In this document: piece after piece, positions 28,911 through 38,100 of the stretch | Layout of the letters: each line of letters starts with the position of its first letter | How positions within the stretch are numbered: position 1 is the first letter of the stretch | Origin: Methylococcus sp. Mc7 | Lineage (GTDB): Bacteria; Pseudomonadota; Gammaproteobacteria; Methylococcales; Methylococcaceae | DNA length: 64,000 nucleotides | Assembly: GCF_019285515.1 (NCBI RefSeq) | Contig: NZ_CP079095.1 | Location: 1,302,001-1,366,000 of the forward strand | Direction of reading: 5' to 3' | Translations under genes and position numbers: made by a program | The notes under the pieces: generated by a model | Told to the model about the DNA's origin: nothing | The model's database searches: none | The model's input: only the letters and a program-made list of their open reading frames with translations

Positions 28911-30707
28911 TCACCGCCCTCCCGTGCCCTGCTGGCGCTGCCGGTACTGGTAGAGGAACTTGCGCCGCAGCAGGCCGCCGGGGTCGTCCGGGATGCGCTT
29001 GAGCCATTGTTCGGTGGCCTGCTCCTTTTCGTGCTCGGACCGGGATTCGGCTTGCTGCATCTGCTCCTCCTGGGCTTCTTTGTCTTCCGCCGATGGCTCG
29101 CTGGCCTGGGGGGCCGGCGATGCGGATTGGGCCTGGTCTTTTGCGTCCGGCTCCGGGGCTTGCCGTTCCCCCTTTTCCTGGCCGGGCTGTTGCTCGGACG
29201 ATTTTTCGTCCGGCTTGGGTTCTTTCTGAGACGGGTCCTGGTCGGGCTTTTGTTCCTGCGAGTCCTTGCCGCCGCCGTTCGGCTCCTGTTGCTGGCCGTC
29301 CTTGTCTTCCTGATCCGGGTCCTTGGAATCGGATTGCTGTTTCTGCTGCTCCTGTTGCTTCAGGGCCTGCTCGACCACTTCGCGGTTGTGGCGTGCGTCT
29401 TCGTCGTCGGGGGCGAGCCGTTCGGCATGTTTGTAGGCCTCGAGCGCCTCCTGGAGTTTGCCCGACTTCGCCAGGGCGTTGCCCCGATTGTAGGCGGCGT
29501 CGGCGCTGTCCAAGCCTTCCAGCGACTCGGCCGCCTCCTCGTATTTGCCGGCGCGGTACTCGGCCGCGCTTTTCCAGGCCGGATCGCGGAAGCCGGCGGC
29601 GGCCCGGTCGAATTGCCCGGCTTCGAAGGCTTCCGCCGCCCGCTGGTCCGGGGTTTTCCAGAGCCCCTGCCAGTCCAGCGCATGGGCGGGGCGCGGCCAA
29701 GGCAGGGCGAACACCAGTACGGCCAGCCAGCCGCGGCGGAAGCCCAGTGCCGCCAAAGGCAGGACCAGCAGCAGCAGCCAAGGGCCGCGGTCTTCCCACA
29801 GCTCCAGCTTCATGGCTGCCTCCCTGCCCTCATTGCGGCGGGCGCTTTGCTCGAAGAAGGATGTGAGGGCGTCGGTGGCCGCGGCGCCGGCGCTCAATTC
29901 GAGGTAGCGTCCGCCGCCCTGCCCAGCCAGCTCGCGCAGCGCGGGTGCGTCCAGGCGCGACAGTTCGATCTCGCCGTTGGCGCCCTTGCGGAAGCCGCCG
30001 CTTCGCTGCGGAATCGGCGCGCCCGCTTCGGTGCCGATGGCCAGCACCGAAACCCGGAAGCCTTCGCCGCGCAGTTTCGCCGCCAATGCCTCGGCCGCCG
30101 GGTCCGCCTGCACCGCGGCCAGCAGGATGTCGCCGCGGCCGAAGCCGCCGTCACGCAGGAGCTGGGCGGCCAGCGCCAGCGCGCGCCCGGCGTCGTGGCC
30201 CGTGGCCGGCACCAAGTCGGAACTCAGGGCCGGGAGCTGGGCGTCGATGGTGTCGACGTCGTCGGTCAGCGGCGTGACCGTGAAAGCGTCGCCGCCGTAG
30301 ACGAGCAGCGCCGTCTGGCCGTCCTTGCGCTGCTTCAGCAGGTCGGTGACCGCATAGCGCAGGCGGGTGAGGCGCGAGGGCTGAAGGTCCGCCGCGTCCA
30401 CGGCCGGGGACAGCTCCAGCGCGATCACCAGCGCCGACTGGTTGCGGAATGCCGGCGTCTGCTGGCGCTCCCAGGTGGGGCCGGCCGCGGCCAGGATCGC
30501 CAGGACGCCGGCGATCGCGCCGAGCCACCACGACAGCTTGCCGGCTTGCCCCGGCGTGCCGATCAACAGATGCGGCAGCAGGCCGTCGTCGCAGATCTTT
30601 GCCCAGTCGCCCTCACCCTGCCTGCGGCGGTGCCAGTACCAAAGTGCCAGCGCCAGGGGAATCCAGGCCGCCAGCCAGAGCGGGCGGAGAAAATGGAATT
30701 CCATCAT
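28911..30707 (-). CDS. BatB/BatC-like fusion: VWA domain plus TPR and charged tail
   Basis: A 598-aa protein joining the functions usually called BatB and BatC. N-terminal helices (about 7-25, 58-75), a von Willebrand A domain (about 90-280) whose metal site is degenerate (ALELSPAVDA in place of D-x-S-x-S), another helix pair (about 310-345), TPR-like repeats (about 355-440: AEYRAGKYEEAAESLEGL, AAYNRGNALAKSGKLQEALE) and a long Q/E/K/P/D-rich low-complexity tail to the end. Start ATG 30707 has GGAGGAA upstream and overlaps the BatA stop. The lost MIDAS residues suggest a structural rather than metal-dependent role. Confidence 0.85.
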   Translation of the reverse strand: MMEFHFLRPLWLAAWIPLALALWYWHRRRQGEGDWAKICDDGLLPHLLIGTPGQAGKLSWWLGAIAGVLAILAAAGPTWERQQTPAFRNQSALVIALELSPAVDAADLQPSRLTRLRYAVTDLLKQRKDGQTALLVYGGDAFTVTPLTDDVDTIDAQLPALSSDLVPATGHDAGRALALAAQLLRDGGFGRGDILLAAVQADPAAEALAAKLRGEGFRVSVLAIGTEAGAPIPQRSGGFRKGANGEIELSRLDAPALRELAGQGGGRYLELSAGAAATDALTSFFEQSARRNEGREAAMKLELWEDRGPWLLLLVLPLAALGFRRGWLAVLVFALPWPRPAHALDWQGLWKTPDQRAAEAFEAGQFDRAAAGFRDPAWKSAAEYRAGKYEEAAESLEGLDSADAAYNRGNALAKSGKLQEALEAYKHAERLAPDDEDARHNREVVEQALKQQEQQKQQSDSKDPDQEDKDGQQQEPNGGGKDSQEQKPDQDPSQKEPKPDEKSSEQQPGQEKGERQAPEPDAKDQAQSASPAPQASEPSAEDKEAQEEQMQQAESRSEHEKEQATEQWLKRIPDDPGGLLRRKFLYQYRQRQQGTGGR

Positions 30708-31690
30708 GAGGCGTTCCTCCCGCGCAGCCACAGCGCGCCGGCGCCGGCCAGCAGCGCGAGTGCCAGCGGCCAGGGAAAAAGCTCGTCGCGGGGTCGGAAA
30801 TACTGGGCATCGCGCGAGGCGGGTTCGAGCCGGTCCAGCAGGGCGTAGATCTGATCCAGCTCCTCGGTGTTGCGGGCGCGGAAATAGCGTCCCCCGGTCT
30901 TTTCCGCGATGGCGGTCATCGTGGCCTCGTCCAGGTCCTCGGAAGGATTGACCCGGCGGGTGCCGAAAAAGTCGCGCACGATCATCTCGTCCGCGCCGAC
31001 GCCGATGGTGTAGATCTTGAGCCCTTCCCGCGCCGCCAGTTCGGCGGCCTGCAGCGGCTGCACCTGGCCGGCGGTGTTGGCGCCGTCGCTGAGCAGGATC
31101 AGCACCCGCTGGCCGGCGGGATTGTCGCGCAGGCGCTTGATCGCCAGGCCGATGGCGTCGCCGATCGCGGTCTTGTCGCCGGCCAGCCCGATCGCGGCCT
31201 CGTTGAGCAGGTTCCCGACGGTCTTGCGGTCGAAGGTGAGCGGCACCTGGAGATAGGCCTCGTCGCCGAACAGGATCAGGCCGATGCGGTCGCCGCTGCG
31301 ACGCTCGATGAAGGCGCTCGCGACCCGCTTGACCGCCTCGAGCCGGTTGGAGACCTCGCGGTCGACCACGAAATCCTCGATGTCCATGCTGCCGGACAGG
31401 TCCACGGCCAGCATCAGATCGCGTCCGCTCACGGTCTGTTCGATGGGTTCGCCCAGCCACTGCGGCCGGGCCGCGGCGGCGACCAGCAGCAGCCAACCCA
31501 AAGCGGCCAGGATCAGCGGCGTGCGGCTGCCCGGCACCGCGGTCCCCGCGGTTCCCAGATCGGCGAATTCTCCGGCGAAAGCGACCCGCAGCGCCGCTCC
31601 TCCGCCGCGCGGCGCGGGCCGCCAGAGCCAGCGGACGGCGAGCGGCAAAGGCAGGGCGAGAAACAACAGGGGCCAGGCGAATTCGAACAT
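30704..31690 (-). CDS. BatA-like VWA membrane protein
   Basis: A 328-aa protein with two N-terminal hydrophobic segments (about 3-22 and 54-72), a von Willebrand factor A domain (about 85-280) with intact MIDAS motif LAVDLSGSMDI, and a C-terminal membrane helix (WPLALALLAGAGALWL). BatA-type proteins sit in the inner membrane with their VWA domain in the periplasm or cytoplasm and work with MoxR ATPases. It overlaps the downstream BatB/C gene by four bases and follows the DUF4381 gene by 11 bases. Methanotroph MxaC/MxaL are relatives, but no other methanol dehydrogenase genes are here. Confidence 0.88.
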   Translation of the reverse strand: MFEFAWPLLFLALPLPLAVRWLWRPAPRGGGAALRVAFAGEFADLGTAGTAVPGSRTPLILAALGWLLLVAAAARPQWLGEPIEQTVSGRDLMLAVDLSGSMDIEDFVVDREVSNRLEAVKRVASAFIERRSGDRIGLILFGDEAYLQVPLTFDRKTVGNLLNEAAIGLAGDKTAIGDAIGLAIKRLRDNPAGQRVLILLSDGANTAGQVQPLQAAELAAREGLKIYTIGVGADEMIVRDFFGTRRVNPSEDLDEATMTAIAEKTGGRYFRARNTEELDQIYALLDRLEPASRDAQYFRPRDELFPWPLALALLAGAGALWLRGRNAS

Positions 31691-31701
31691 GGCGGTGAAG
31701 T

Positions 31702-32178
31702 TCAGAGCGAGCGGTGCCGGGGTCTGGGGAGTTTACGGGCCCAGTCCCGGCAGAGGGCGAACAGGGCGGCCGGGTCCGCTTCGCTGCCGGGGCTGTAGGG
31801 ACTCTCGATCAGGCAGCGGCCGGGGCCGTCGCGGAACCGGTGGCCGCCCAGCACGGAATCCAGCGTTTCCAGCCAGGCTGGGCCGGTCAGTCCCGCCACC
31901 TCCTGGCGCGGATAGAGAGTCAGGCAGGCGCGCCGCAGCAGGATCGAGACCCGCCCGATCTTCTCGGCCGGCTCGAGCCCGTCCAAGGCTTCGATTGCGG
32001 CCAGCTCGCGCAGCACTGCTTTTCTGAGCGGGTTGCGGATGAGGCGTCTCCACACGATCCGCAGGATCAGGATCAGCGCGATGGCGAGCAGCGGCGCCAG
32101 CCACCAGCCGGGCGCGGGAGGCCACCAGCCCACTGCGGGGGGCAGATGGATGTCGCGGAGATCGAGTTGCTGCTCCAT
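31702..32178 (-). CDS. DUF4381 membrane protein of the bat operon
   Basis: A 158-aa protein starting MEQQLDLRDIHLP. Its opening LRDIHLPPAVGWWPPAPGWW before a single membrane helix (about 30-50, LLAIALILILRIVWRRL) is the DUF4381 signature; the C-terminal cytoplasmic part ends with ALFALCRDWARKLPRPRHRSL. DUF4381 proteins are found between DUF58 and VWA genes in bat-type operons; the function is unknown. The start 32178 is four bases after the DUF58 stop. The longer in-frame ORF upstream is a shadow of the DUF58 gene. Confidence 0.82.
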   Translation of the reverse strand: MEQQLDLRDIHLPPAVGWWPPAPGWWLAPLLAIALILILRIVWRRLIRNPLRKAVLRELAAIEALDGLEPAEKIGRVSILLRRACLTLYPRQEVAGLTGPAWLETLDSVLGGHRFRDGPGRCLIESPYSPGSEADPAALFALCRDWARKLPRPRHRSL

Positions 32179-32182
32179 GCCT

Positions 32183-33124
32183 TCAGCGTGTTTTCGACGA
32201 GGCGCGGAGCGCCCGCTGGAGGAAAGCCAACGGATCGTCCGCAGTGGAACATACGAGCCAGCGCATGCCGTGGCCGCGGGCGAAACGCTCCAGCTCGCCG
32301 CGGCGGGCTTCGAACTTTTCGCGCCAGCGCTCGGCGCTGCGGTGGCCGGCGTCGAATGCCAGTTCCCGGACGGTGTCACTGACCCGGAAACGGCCGGATT
32401 CCGGCAATCCCGCCTCCAGCGGATCGTACACGAACACCGGCACCACCGAGGAATGCCGCGTCAGGGCGCCCAGTGCGGTCTGCGCGGCGGTGTCGAAGCC
32501 GCGGAAATCGCTGAGCACGAACACCAAAGTCCCCGGCCTCACGTGCTGCTGCAGGCGTTTCATGGCCGTGGCCGGCACGGCTTCGGACGCCGCTGCCGGC
32601 AGCGCCGGGGCCTGCGCGTCCGCCAGCTGCCGGATGAGGCGCAGCACCCCGCGCTGGCCGTGCTCGGGCTTGAATTCGCTGCAGCCTTGCTCGGAAAACA
32701 CCTGGCCGCCCACCCGGTCGCCGTGGTGGCTGGCGCTCCAGGCCAGGAGCGCGGCGAGCTGGGCGACGCGTACCGATTTGAACGCTCCGCGGGTGGCGAA
32801 CCACATCGCGGCGCGGTAGTCCACCGACAACATCACCGGCCGCTCACGCTCTTCCCGGAACAGCTTGGTGTGGGTCCGGCCCGTCCGCGCCGTGACCCGC
32901 CAGTCCAGGTTGCGGACGTCGTCTCCCGGGGCGTAGGGCCGGGATTCCGCGAACTCCATGCCGCGGGCCTTGAAACGCGACAGGTAGCCGCCGCTCTCCA
33001 CCGCCTTCACGGCGATCCGGTAAAGGCCGATGCCGGAGGCCGGATGGTTCAGGCGGATCAGCCCGGCCAGCGAGGGACGGACCAGGTCGGCGGAAGGGCT
33101 CGCCGGATGCGGAACACTACTCAT
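32183..33124 (-). CDS. DUF58 domain protein, first gene of the bat operon
   Basis: A 313-aa cytosolic protein of the DUF58 family (MxaS/YeaD-like). Marks include ESGGYLSRFKARGMEFAESRPYAPGDDVRNLDWRVTARTGRTHTKLFREERERPVM, here cited as RPYAPGDDVRNLDWRVTAR, then a VWA-like fold with LVFVLSDFRGFD. DUF58 genes normally follow a MoxR AAA+ ATPase; here no MoxR is encoded within 245 bases upstream or anywhere in the window, so the ATPase partner must be elsewhere. The start ATG lies at 33122-33124 without a clear ribosome site. The operon order DUF58-DUF4381-VWA-VWA/TPR-BatD is otherwise standard. Confidence 0.87.
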   Translation of the reverse strand: MSSVPHPASPSADLVRPSLAGLIRLNHPASGIGLYRIAVKAVESGGYLSRFKARGMEFAESRPYAPGDDVRNLDWRVTARTGRTHTKLFREERERPVMLSVDYRAAMWFATRGAFKSVRVAQLAALLAWSASHHGDRVGGQVFSEQGCSEFKPEHGQRGVLRLIRQLADAQAPALPAAASEAVPATAMKRLQQHVRPGTLVFVLSDFRGFDTAAQTALGALTRHSSVVPVFVYDPLEAGLPESGRFRVSDTVRELAFDAGHRSAERWREKFEARRGELERFARGHGMRWLVCSTADDPLAFLQRALRASSKTR

Positions 33125-33369
33125 CGGAACTCAATGGCAAAGCGGGGGCTGATCGGGAGCGAACGGGGTGTGCTATGAAAAGCGGACCGGAAGCGGCATT
33201 TCAATGCGTTCGGAAACGACGATTAAAGCGTTACGCGGCAGCGCGGTCAAATCGAGCAAATCCCCGGGGTAGGGTCGGCAGGGATCCGAGGCCATGGTAC
33301 TTATGGCATCTGCCGCGCTAAACTGCAACGGTTGTTGCCCGATTCGTCGAACAGATACGGAGGCATCAC

Positions 33370-33714
33370 GTGGTTGCGTTTCTCGTGCATCTCTTTTTCA
33401 CGGCGGCCCTGCTGCTGCTGGTGGCCCATCTCGTGCGAGGAGTCGAGGTGGAAGGCTGGGGTTCGGCGATTCTCGGCGCCATCATGCTGGGCCTGGTGAA
33501 CGCCTTCGTGCGGCCGGTCATGGTGCTGCTCACCCTGCCGTTCACGATTCTGAGCTTCGGGCTCTTCCTCCTGGTGGTCAACGCCTTCATGCTATGGCTG
33601 GTGTCGGTCCTGGTTCCGGGCATCCGCGTCCGTGGTTTCGCTTCGGCCTTGTTGGGGAGCCTCCTGCTCACGCTGCTCAACATGGGCGTCGCCTCCCTCA
33701 TGGGACCGGTGTGA
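33370..33714 (+). CDS. phage-holin-superfamily IV (PF04020-type) membrane protein
   Basis: A 114-aa, four-helix membrane protein (helices about 3-22, 30-50, 55-80, 88-110) of the bacterial 'phage holin family' often seen in chromosomes away from prophages. Family marks are the ILGAIMLGLVNAFVRPVMVL core with its NxxxRP motif and LTLPFTILSFGLFLLVVNA. GTG 33370 is preceded by GGAGG. Despite the name, nothing phage-like surrounds it, and a housekeeping membrane role is more likely. It converges with hemW, seven bases apart. Confidence 0.8.
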   Translation: MVAFLVHLFFTAALLLLVAHLVRGVEVEGWGSAILGAIMLGLVNAFVRPVMVLLTLPFTILSFGLFLLVVNAFMLWLVSVLVPGIRVRGFASALLGSLLLTLLNMGVASLMGPV

Positions 33715-33721
33715 AGCTGGC

Positions 33722-34864
33722 TCAGGCAGGCGGAAGGAAGCGCTGCAACACGTCGTCGAGAAAATTCCAGCCGGCGTCGGTACAGCGGATAAGGCAGCCC
33801 GAGCGCTCCAGCAGTCTCTCGCTCAGGCATTCCGACAGGGCTGGTTCCAGGGCGTAAGCCTCCAGTCCCGTGCCTTCGGTGAAGCCGCCAAGCTCGAAAC
33901 CATCCCGCAGCCGCAAGTGGTTCATCAGGAATTCGAAGGGCAGGTTCTCCGGATTGACGAGGTGCTCGCCGCCGATGCCTAAGGTTTCCAGGTATTGCGC
34001 GGGGTGGCGGGTTTTCCATAGCCGCGTGACCCGTCCGGACGCCGGGTCGGTGATCTTGCCATGAGCACCGGCGCCGATGCCTAAATAGTCGCCGAAGCGC
34101 CAATAGTTCAGGTTGTGGCGGCAGCGGAAGCCGTCGCGGGCATAGGCCGAGACCTCATATTGGCGGTAGCCGTGTTCGGCGAGCAGGGCTTGGCCGGCGC
34201 GCTGGATGTTCCAAATATCGTCGTCATCCGGCAGGGCGGGCGGAAAACGGTGGAACAGGGTGTTGGGTTCGAGCGTGAGCTGGTAGAAGGAGAGATGGGT
34301 TGGCCCCAGCGCGATGGCCGTTTCCACATCCCGTTCCGCCTCGGCGACGGTCTGGTTCGGCAGGCCGAACATCAGGTCCAGGTTGAAGTTGGCGAATCCG
34401 GCCTCGCGCGCCATCGTCGCCGCCTCGATGGCGGCGTGGCCGTCGTGGATGCGGCCCAGAGCCGCGAGCTTGGCGTCGTCGAAGCTCTGCGCGCCGATCG
34501 ACAGGCGGTTGACGCCGGCTTCGCGGAAGCCCTTGAATTTGGCGCTTTCCGCCGTGCCGGGATTGGCTTCGAGCGTGATTTCGGCGTCGGCGGCCAGGGC
34601 GATGCGCGACCTGACGCCATCCAGCAGGAGTCCGATGGCTTCCGGGCTCAGCAGGCTGGGCGTGCCGCCGCCAATGAAGACCGATTCGACGCGGCGGCCC
34701 CTTACCCTGTCCGCGTCCCGCGCCAGATCATTCAACAAGGCCGCGATATAATCGCGTTCCGGCAGGATTCCCTCGAAGCGGTGGGAGTTGAAATCGCAGT
34801 ACGGACACTTGCGCACGCACCAGGGCACGTGGATGTAGAGTCCCAATGGGGGCCGTTTCAGCAT
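33722..34864 (-). CDS. hemW: radical SAM heme chaperone HemW
   Basis: A 380-aa radical SAM protein. The 4Fe-4S cluster cysteines are C16, C20 and C23 in YIHVPWCVRKCPYCDFNSH, the first two being separated by three residues as in HemW and HemN. The sequence continues with SVFIGGGTPSLL, EANPG, GVNRLSIGAQSF and the HemW-type C-terminal domain. The extra upstream cysteine of true HemN (C-x3-C-x2-C-x-C) is not present: position 25 is N, which marks HemW. It binds heme and delivers it to cytochromes. The long in-frame extension upstream is antisense to the ABC gene and is not coding. Confidence 0.92.
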   Translation of the reverse strand: MLKRPPLGLYIHVPWCVRKCPYCDFNSHRFEGILPERDYIAALLNDLARDADRVRGRRVESVFIGGGTPSLLSPEAIGLLLDGVRSRIALAADAEITLEANPGTAESAKFKGFREAGVNRLSIGAQSFDDAKLAALGRIHDGHAAIEAATMAREAGFANFNLDLMFGLPNQTVAEAERDVETAIALGPTHLSFYQLTLEPNTLFHRFPPALPDDDDIWNIQRAGQALLAEHGYRQYEVSAYARDGFRCRHNLNYWRFGDYLGIGAGAHGKITDPASGRVTRLWKTRHPAQYLETLGIGGEHLVNPENLPFEFLMNHLRLRDGFELGGFTEGTGLEAYALEPALSECLSERLLERSGCLIRCTDAGWNFLDDVLQRFLPPA

Positions 34865-34927
34865 GGACGGGGCCGTCCGTCCCGGCAGACTTGCATTTTG
34901 TACAAACTTTCGTATCTTACGCGCAAC

Positions 34928-35872
34928 ATGACGAGCCTGATTCAAGTTCAAGAACTCTATAGGTATTACGGCGATCATTGCGCCGTGAACAACGTGAGCT
35001 TTACGCTGGAAAAAGGCGAGATTCTCGGATTTCTCGGCCCCAACGGCGCCGGCAAGTCCTCGACCATGCAGATGATCTGCGGGAACCTCGCTCCGACCTC
35101 CGGCCAGATCCTGATCAACGGGATCGATATCCTCGACCAGCCGCGCGAAGCCAAGCGAGAACTCGGCTACCTTCCGGAAATTCCGCCGGTCTACCGGGAT
35201 CTGACCGTGGACGAATACCTGGAGTTCTGCGCCAGGCTCCACGGGATCAGCCGGGACCGGATGCGGCGGGCGGTCGACACCGCGAAGGAGCGTTGCGGCC
35301 TGACCGAGGTGGGGCCGCGCCTCATCAACAACCTGTCGAAGGGTTACCAGCAGCGCGTCGGCATCGCCCAGGCCATCGTGCACATGCCGGCGGTGATCGT
35401 GCTGGACGAGCCCACGGTGGGCCTGGACCCGATCCAGATCCGCGAGATCCGCGAGCTGATCCGGGAACTGGGCCAGGAGCACGGGGTGATCCTGTCGACC
35501 CACATTCTGCCGGAAGTGCAGGAGTCCTGCACCCACGTCCAGATCATCCACAAGGGCAAGCTGGTGCTCAACGGCACCATCGCCAGCCTGGAGCAGCGGA
35601 TGCGCGCCTCCAGCCTGCTGGTGGCGACCCGCGACCCGGCCGACTTGCGGCAGCTCTACAGCCTGGAGGGCGTGCAGTCCATCGAGGACACGGGGCACAA
35701 CCGCTACCGCATCTTCCACGACAAGGACAAGGACCCGGCGGTCCGGGTCGCCGAGGTCGTGGTCGGCGCCGGCTGGGGACTGGCCGAACTGGTGCCGGAG
35801 CGGCGCAGCATGGAGCAGATCTTCATCGACATCACCCAAACCGATCCGCAGGGCGAGGAGCAGGCCGCATGA
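34928..35872 (+). CDS. ABC transporter ATP-binding protein (GldA-like)
   Basis: A 314-aa ABC ATPase: Walker A GPNGAGKS (residues 37-44), Q-loop in GYLPEIPPVYRDLTV, signature LSKGYQQRVG, Walker B VIVLDEPTVGLDP and switch His in STHILPEVQ. It belongs to the ABC-2/Gld exporter type and is followed by its permease (overlap ATGA), then by an auxiliary GldG-like protein and a DUF4340 protein. The substrate is unknown. ATG 34928 was chosen because the ORF extension upstream runs antisense through hemW. The divergent spacing to hemW (63 bases) probably holds both promoters. Confidence 0.9.
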   Translation: MTSLIQVQELYRYYGDHCAVNNVSFTLEKGEILGFLGPNGAGKSSTMQMICGNLAPTSGQILINGIDILDQPREAKRELGYLPEIPPVYRDLTVDEYLEFCARLHGISRDRMRRAVDTAKERCGLTEVGPRLINNLSKGYQQRVGIAQAIVHMPAVIVLDEPTVGLDPIQIREIRELIRELGQEHGVILSTHILPEVQESCTHVQIIHKGKLVLNGTIASLEQRMRASSLLVATRDPADLRQLYSLEGVQSIEDTGHNRYRIFHDKDKDPAVRVAEVVVGAGWGLAELVPERRSMEQIFIDITQTDPQGEEQAA

Positions 35873-36624
35873 TGGCGTTCACGATCGCAGCGCGCGAATT
35901 GCGCACCCTCTTTCTGTCGCCGCTGGCCTGGTCCGTGCTCGGCGTGATCCAGATCATCCTGGGCTACATGTTCCTGGCTCAGCTCGACTATTTCCTGATG
36001 GTCCAGCCGCGGATGGCCGGCATGGAGGACATGCCCGGCGTGACCGACCTGATCGTGGCACCGCTGTTCGGCAATGCCGGCGTCATCCTCCTTCTGGTGA
36101 CCCCGCTGCTCACCATGCGCCTGATCAGCGAGGAGCGCCGCAACCGGACCCTGAGCCTGCTGTTCACCGCGCCGGTGTCGATGACCGACATCATCCTGGG
36201 CAAATACCTGGGCGTGTTCTTCTTCCTGCTGATCATGGTCGGCATGTTGGCGCTCATGCCGCTGTCCCTGCTGATGGGGGGGGCGCTCGACCTCGGCAAG
36301 CTGGCTTCCTGTATCCTGGCCCTGGTGCTGCTGCTGGCCGGTTTCGCCGCGGTGGGCCTTTACATCTCGGCCTCGTCCAACCAGCCCACGGTGGCGGCGG
36401 TCGCGACCTTCGGCGCCTTGCTGCTGCTGTGGATCATCGATTGGACCGGCGGCGCGGAAGGCAATGCCAATGGCGTGCTGCAGTACCTGTCCCTGCTGCG
36501 GCACTACGAAGCCTTGCTGAAAGGTTTGGTTTCGACCACCGACCTGATCTATTTCCTCCTGTTCATCCTGACGTTCCTGGTCCTGAGCGTCCACCGTCTG
36601 GATAACGACCGGCTGCAAAAATGA
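35869..36624 (+). CDS. ABC-2 type transporter permease (GldF-like)
   Basis: A 251-aa inner-membrane permease with six hydrophobic segments (about 12-35, 60-82, 105-130, 142-165, 172-192, 225-245). The conserved ISEERRNRTLSLLFTAPVS motif of ABC-2 permeases follows the second helix. It overlaps its ATPase gene by four bases and the next gene by four bases (ATGA), so the three are translated as one unit. Bacteroidetes use GldAFG in gliding, but the same set occurs widely in non-gliders. Confidence 0.9.
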   Translation: MMAFTIAARELRTLFLSPLAWSVLGVIQIILGYMFLAQLDYFLMVQPRMAGMEDMPGVTDLIVAPLFGNAGVILLLVTPLLTMRLISEERRNRTLSLLFTAPVSMTDIILGKYLGVFFFLLIMVGMLALMPLSLLMGGALDLGKLASCILALVLLLAGFAAVGLYISASSNQPTVAAVATFGALLLLWIIDWTGGAEGNANGVLQYLSLLRHYEALLKGLVSTTDLIYFLLFILTFLVLSVHRLDNDRLQK

Positions 36625-38018
36625 AGATCAACCGCAAGACTCACATGGAGCTGCGGCTCCAGAACCTGCTGTTCACCCTGTTGTTCCTCGGCGTGGTGGC
36701 TCTGGCCGCCTGGCTGAGCACCCGCTATTCCGTCCAGTTCGACTGGACCGCCGCGCACCGCCATACGTTGTCCGAAGCCAGCGTCAAGGTGTTGGACATG
36801 CTGAAGGAGCCGGTCCGGGTGACGGCCTATGCCCGCGAGACCAAGAGCCTGCGCGACCAGATCAGTGACCAGGTCGGCCGCTACAGCCGGCACAAGAAGG
36901 ACTTGAGCCTGAGCTTCGTCAATCCCGATACCCAGCCGGACAAGGTCCGCGAACTGGGCATTTCGGTCGACGGCGAGCTGGTCATCGAATACCAGGGCCG
37001 CAGCGAAAACGTGCAGGAGGCGAACGAGACCACCATCACCAATGCGCTGCAGCGCCTGGCCCGGGCCAAGGATCAGCGCATCGTGTTCCTGGAAGGCCAC
37101 GGCGAGCGTTCGCCCAGCGAACGCGCCAGCCACGACCTGGGCCAGTTCGGCGACGAGCTGGGGCGCAAGGGCCTCACCGTATCCACGGTGAACCTGGGCG
37201 TGACGCCGAAGATCCCCGAGAACACCGACGTGCTGGTCATCGCCAGCCCGAACGCCAATCTGCTGCCGGGCGAGGTGAGCCTGATCGGCGACTGGGTGAA
37301 GCAGGGCGGCAACCTCCTGTGGATGATCGATTCCGGCAGCCTCAAAGGCCTCGGCCCGCTCGCCCAGCAGCTCGGCGTGCAGGTGCTGCCGGGCACGGTG
37401 GTGGACGCATCGACCCAGTTGTTCGGTATCGACGATCCCACCTTCGCCCTGGTCGCCGAATATCCGCCGCATGCGATCACCTATGGCTTCCAGACCATGA
37501 CCCTGTTCCCGTCCGCGCTGGCGCTGGACGCGGTGCAGGACAACCATGACTTCGAGCGCGAGGCGCTGCTGAACACCCTCGCGCGCTCCTGGACCGAGAC
37601 CGGCCCCATCGAGGGCAAGATCAGCTTCGATGCCGACAAGGGCGAACGCCAGGGTCCGCTGCACATCGCCTATGTCCTGACCCGCGAACTCAAGGCCGAG
37701 CCGAAGGAAGGGGAAAAGAAGGACGGCGCCGAGGCGGCCAGGCCTCGGGAACAGCGCATCGTGGTGGTCGGCGACGGCGATTTCCTATCCAACGCCTTTC
37801 TCGGCAACGGCGGCAATCTCAATCTCGGCCTCAACATGATCAACTGGCTGAGCCAAAATGACCAGTTCATCAACATTCCCGCCAAGACCTCGCCGGACCG
37901 CGACCTGCAGCTCACGCCGCTGGCTTCGGGCATCATCGGCTTCGGGTTCTTGATCGTGCTCCCGGTGGCGCTGATCGGCAGCGGCGTGCTGATCTGGTGG
38001 CGGCGGCGCCAGCGTTGA
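36621..38018 (+). CDS. GldG-like ABC transporter accessory protein
   Basis: A 465-aa membrane protein with one helix near residue 12-30 and another near 435-458, flanking a large periplasmic region of the Gldg/ABC_transp_aux family (RHTLSEASVKVLDMLKEPVRV; NTDVLVIASPNANLLPGEV; VVVGDGDFLSNAFLGNGGNLNL). Such proteins are subunits of ABC exporters of the GldA type and carry a beta/alpha domain resembling type 1 glutamine amidotransferase folds. It overlaps the permease gene by four bases. The transported substrate cannot be told from sequence. Confidence 0.87.
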   Translation: MKINRKTHMELRLQNLLFTLLFLGVVALAAWLSTRYSVQFDWTAAHRHTLSEASVKVLDMLKEPVRVTAYARETKSLRDQISDQVGRYSRHKKDLSLSFVNPDTQPDKVRELGISVDGELVIEYQGRSENVQEANETTITNALQRLARAKDQRIVFLEGHGERSPSERASHDLGQFGDELGRKGLTVSTVNLGVTPKIPENTDVLVIASPNANLLPGEVSLIGDWVKQGGNLLWMIDSGSLKGLGPLAQQLGVQVLPGTVVDASTQLFGIDDPTFALVAEYPPHAITYGFQTMTLFPSALALDAVQDNHDFEREALLNTLARSWTETGPIEGKISFDADKGERQGPLHIAYVLTRELKAEPKEGEKKDGAEAARPREQRIVVVGDGDFLSNAFLGNGGNLNLGLNMINWLSQNDQFINIPAKTSPDRDLQLTPLASGIIGFGFLIVLPVALIGSGVLIWWRRRQR

Positions 38019-38100
38019 GATCTATGGCCGGGACGGCTCTGATTCGGACGATCCGAGGCCCATCGTCTGCCTTGGCTTCCGGTTTTTTGGTGGAGGGACT

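Noticed and set aside
28890-30848. Long hydrophobic open frame antisense to BatB/C
   Set aside because: The L/V/F-rich run is the reverse complement of the Q/E/K low-complexity tail, not a membrane protein.
31702-33124. Assigning the DUF58/VWA genes to methanol dehydrogenase maturation (mxaS, mxaC, mxaL)
   Set aside because: The BatB/C-BatD ending and the absence of mxaF, J, G, I, A, K or D genes fit a general bat operon.
33370-33714. Prophage remnant suggested by a holin-family gene
   Set aside because: No other phage gene, integrase or attachment repeat is nearby; this holin family is common in chromosomes.
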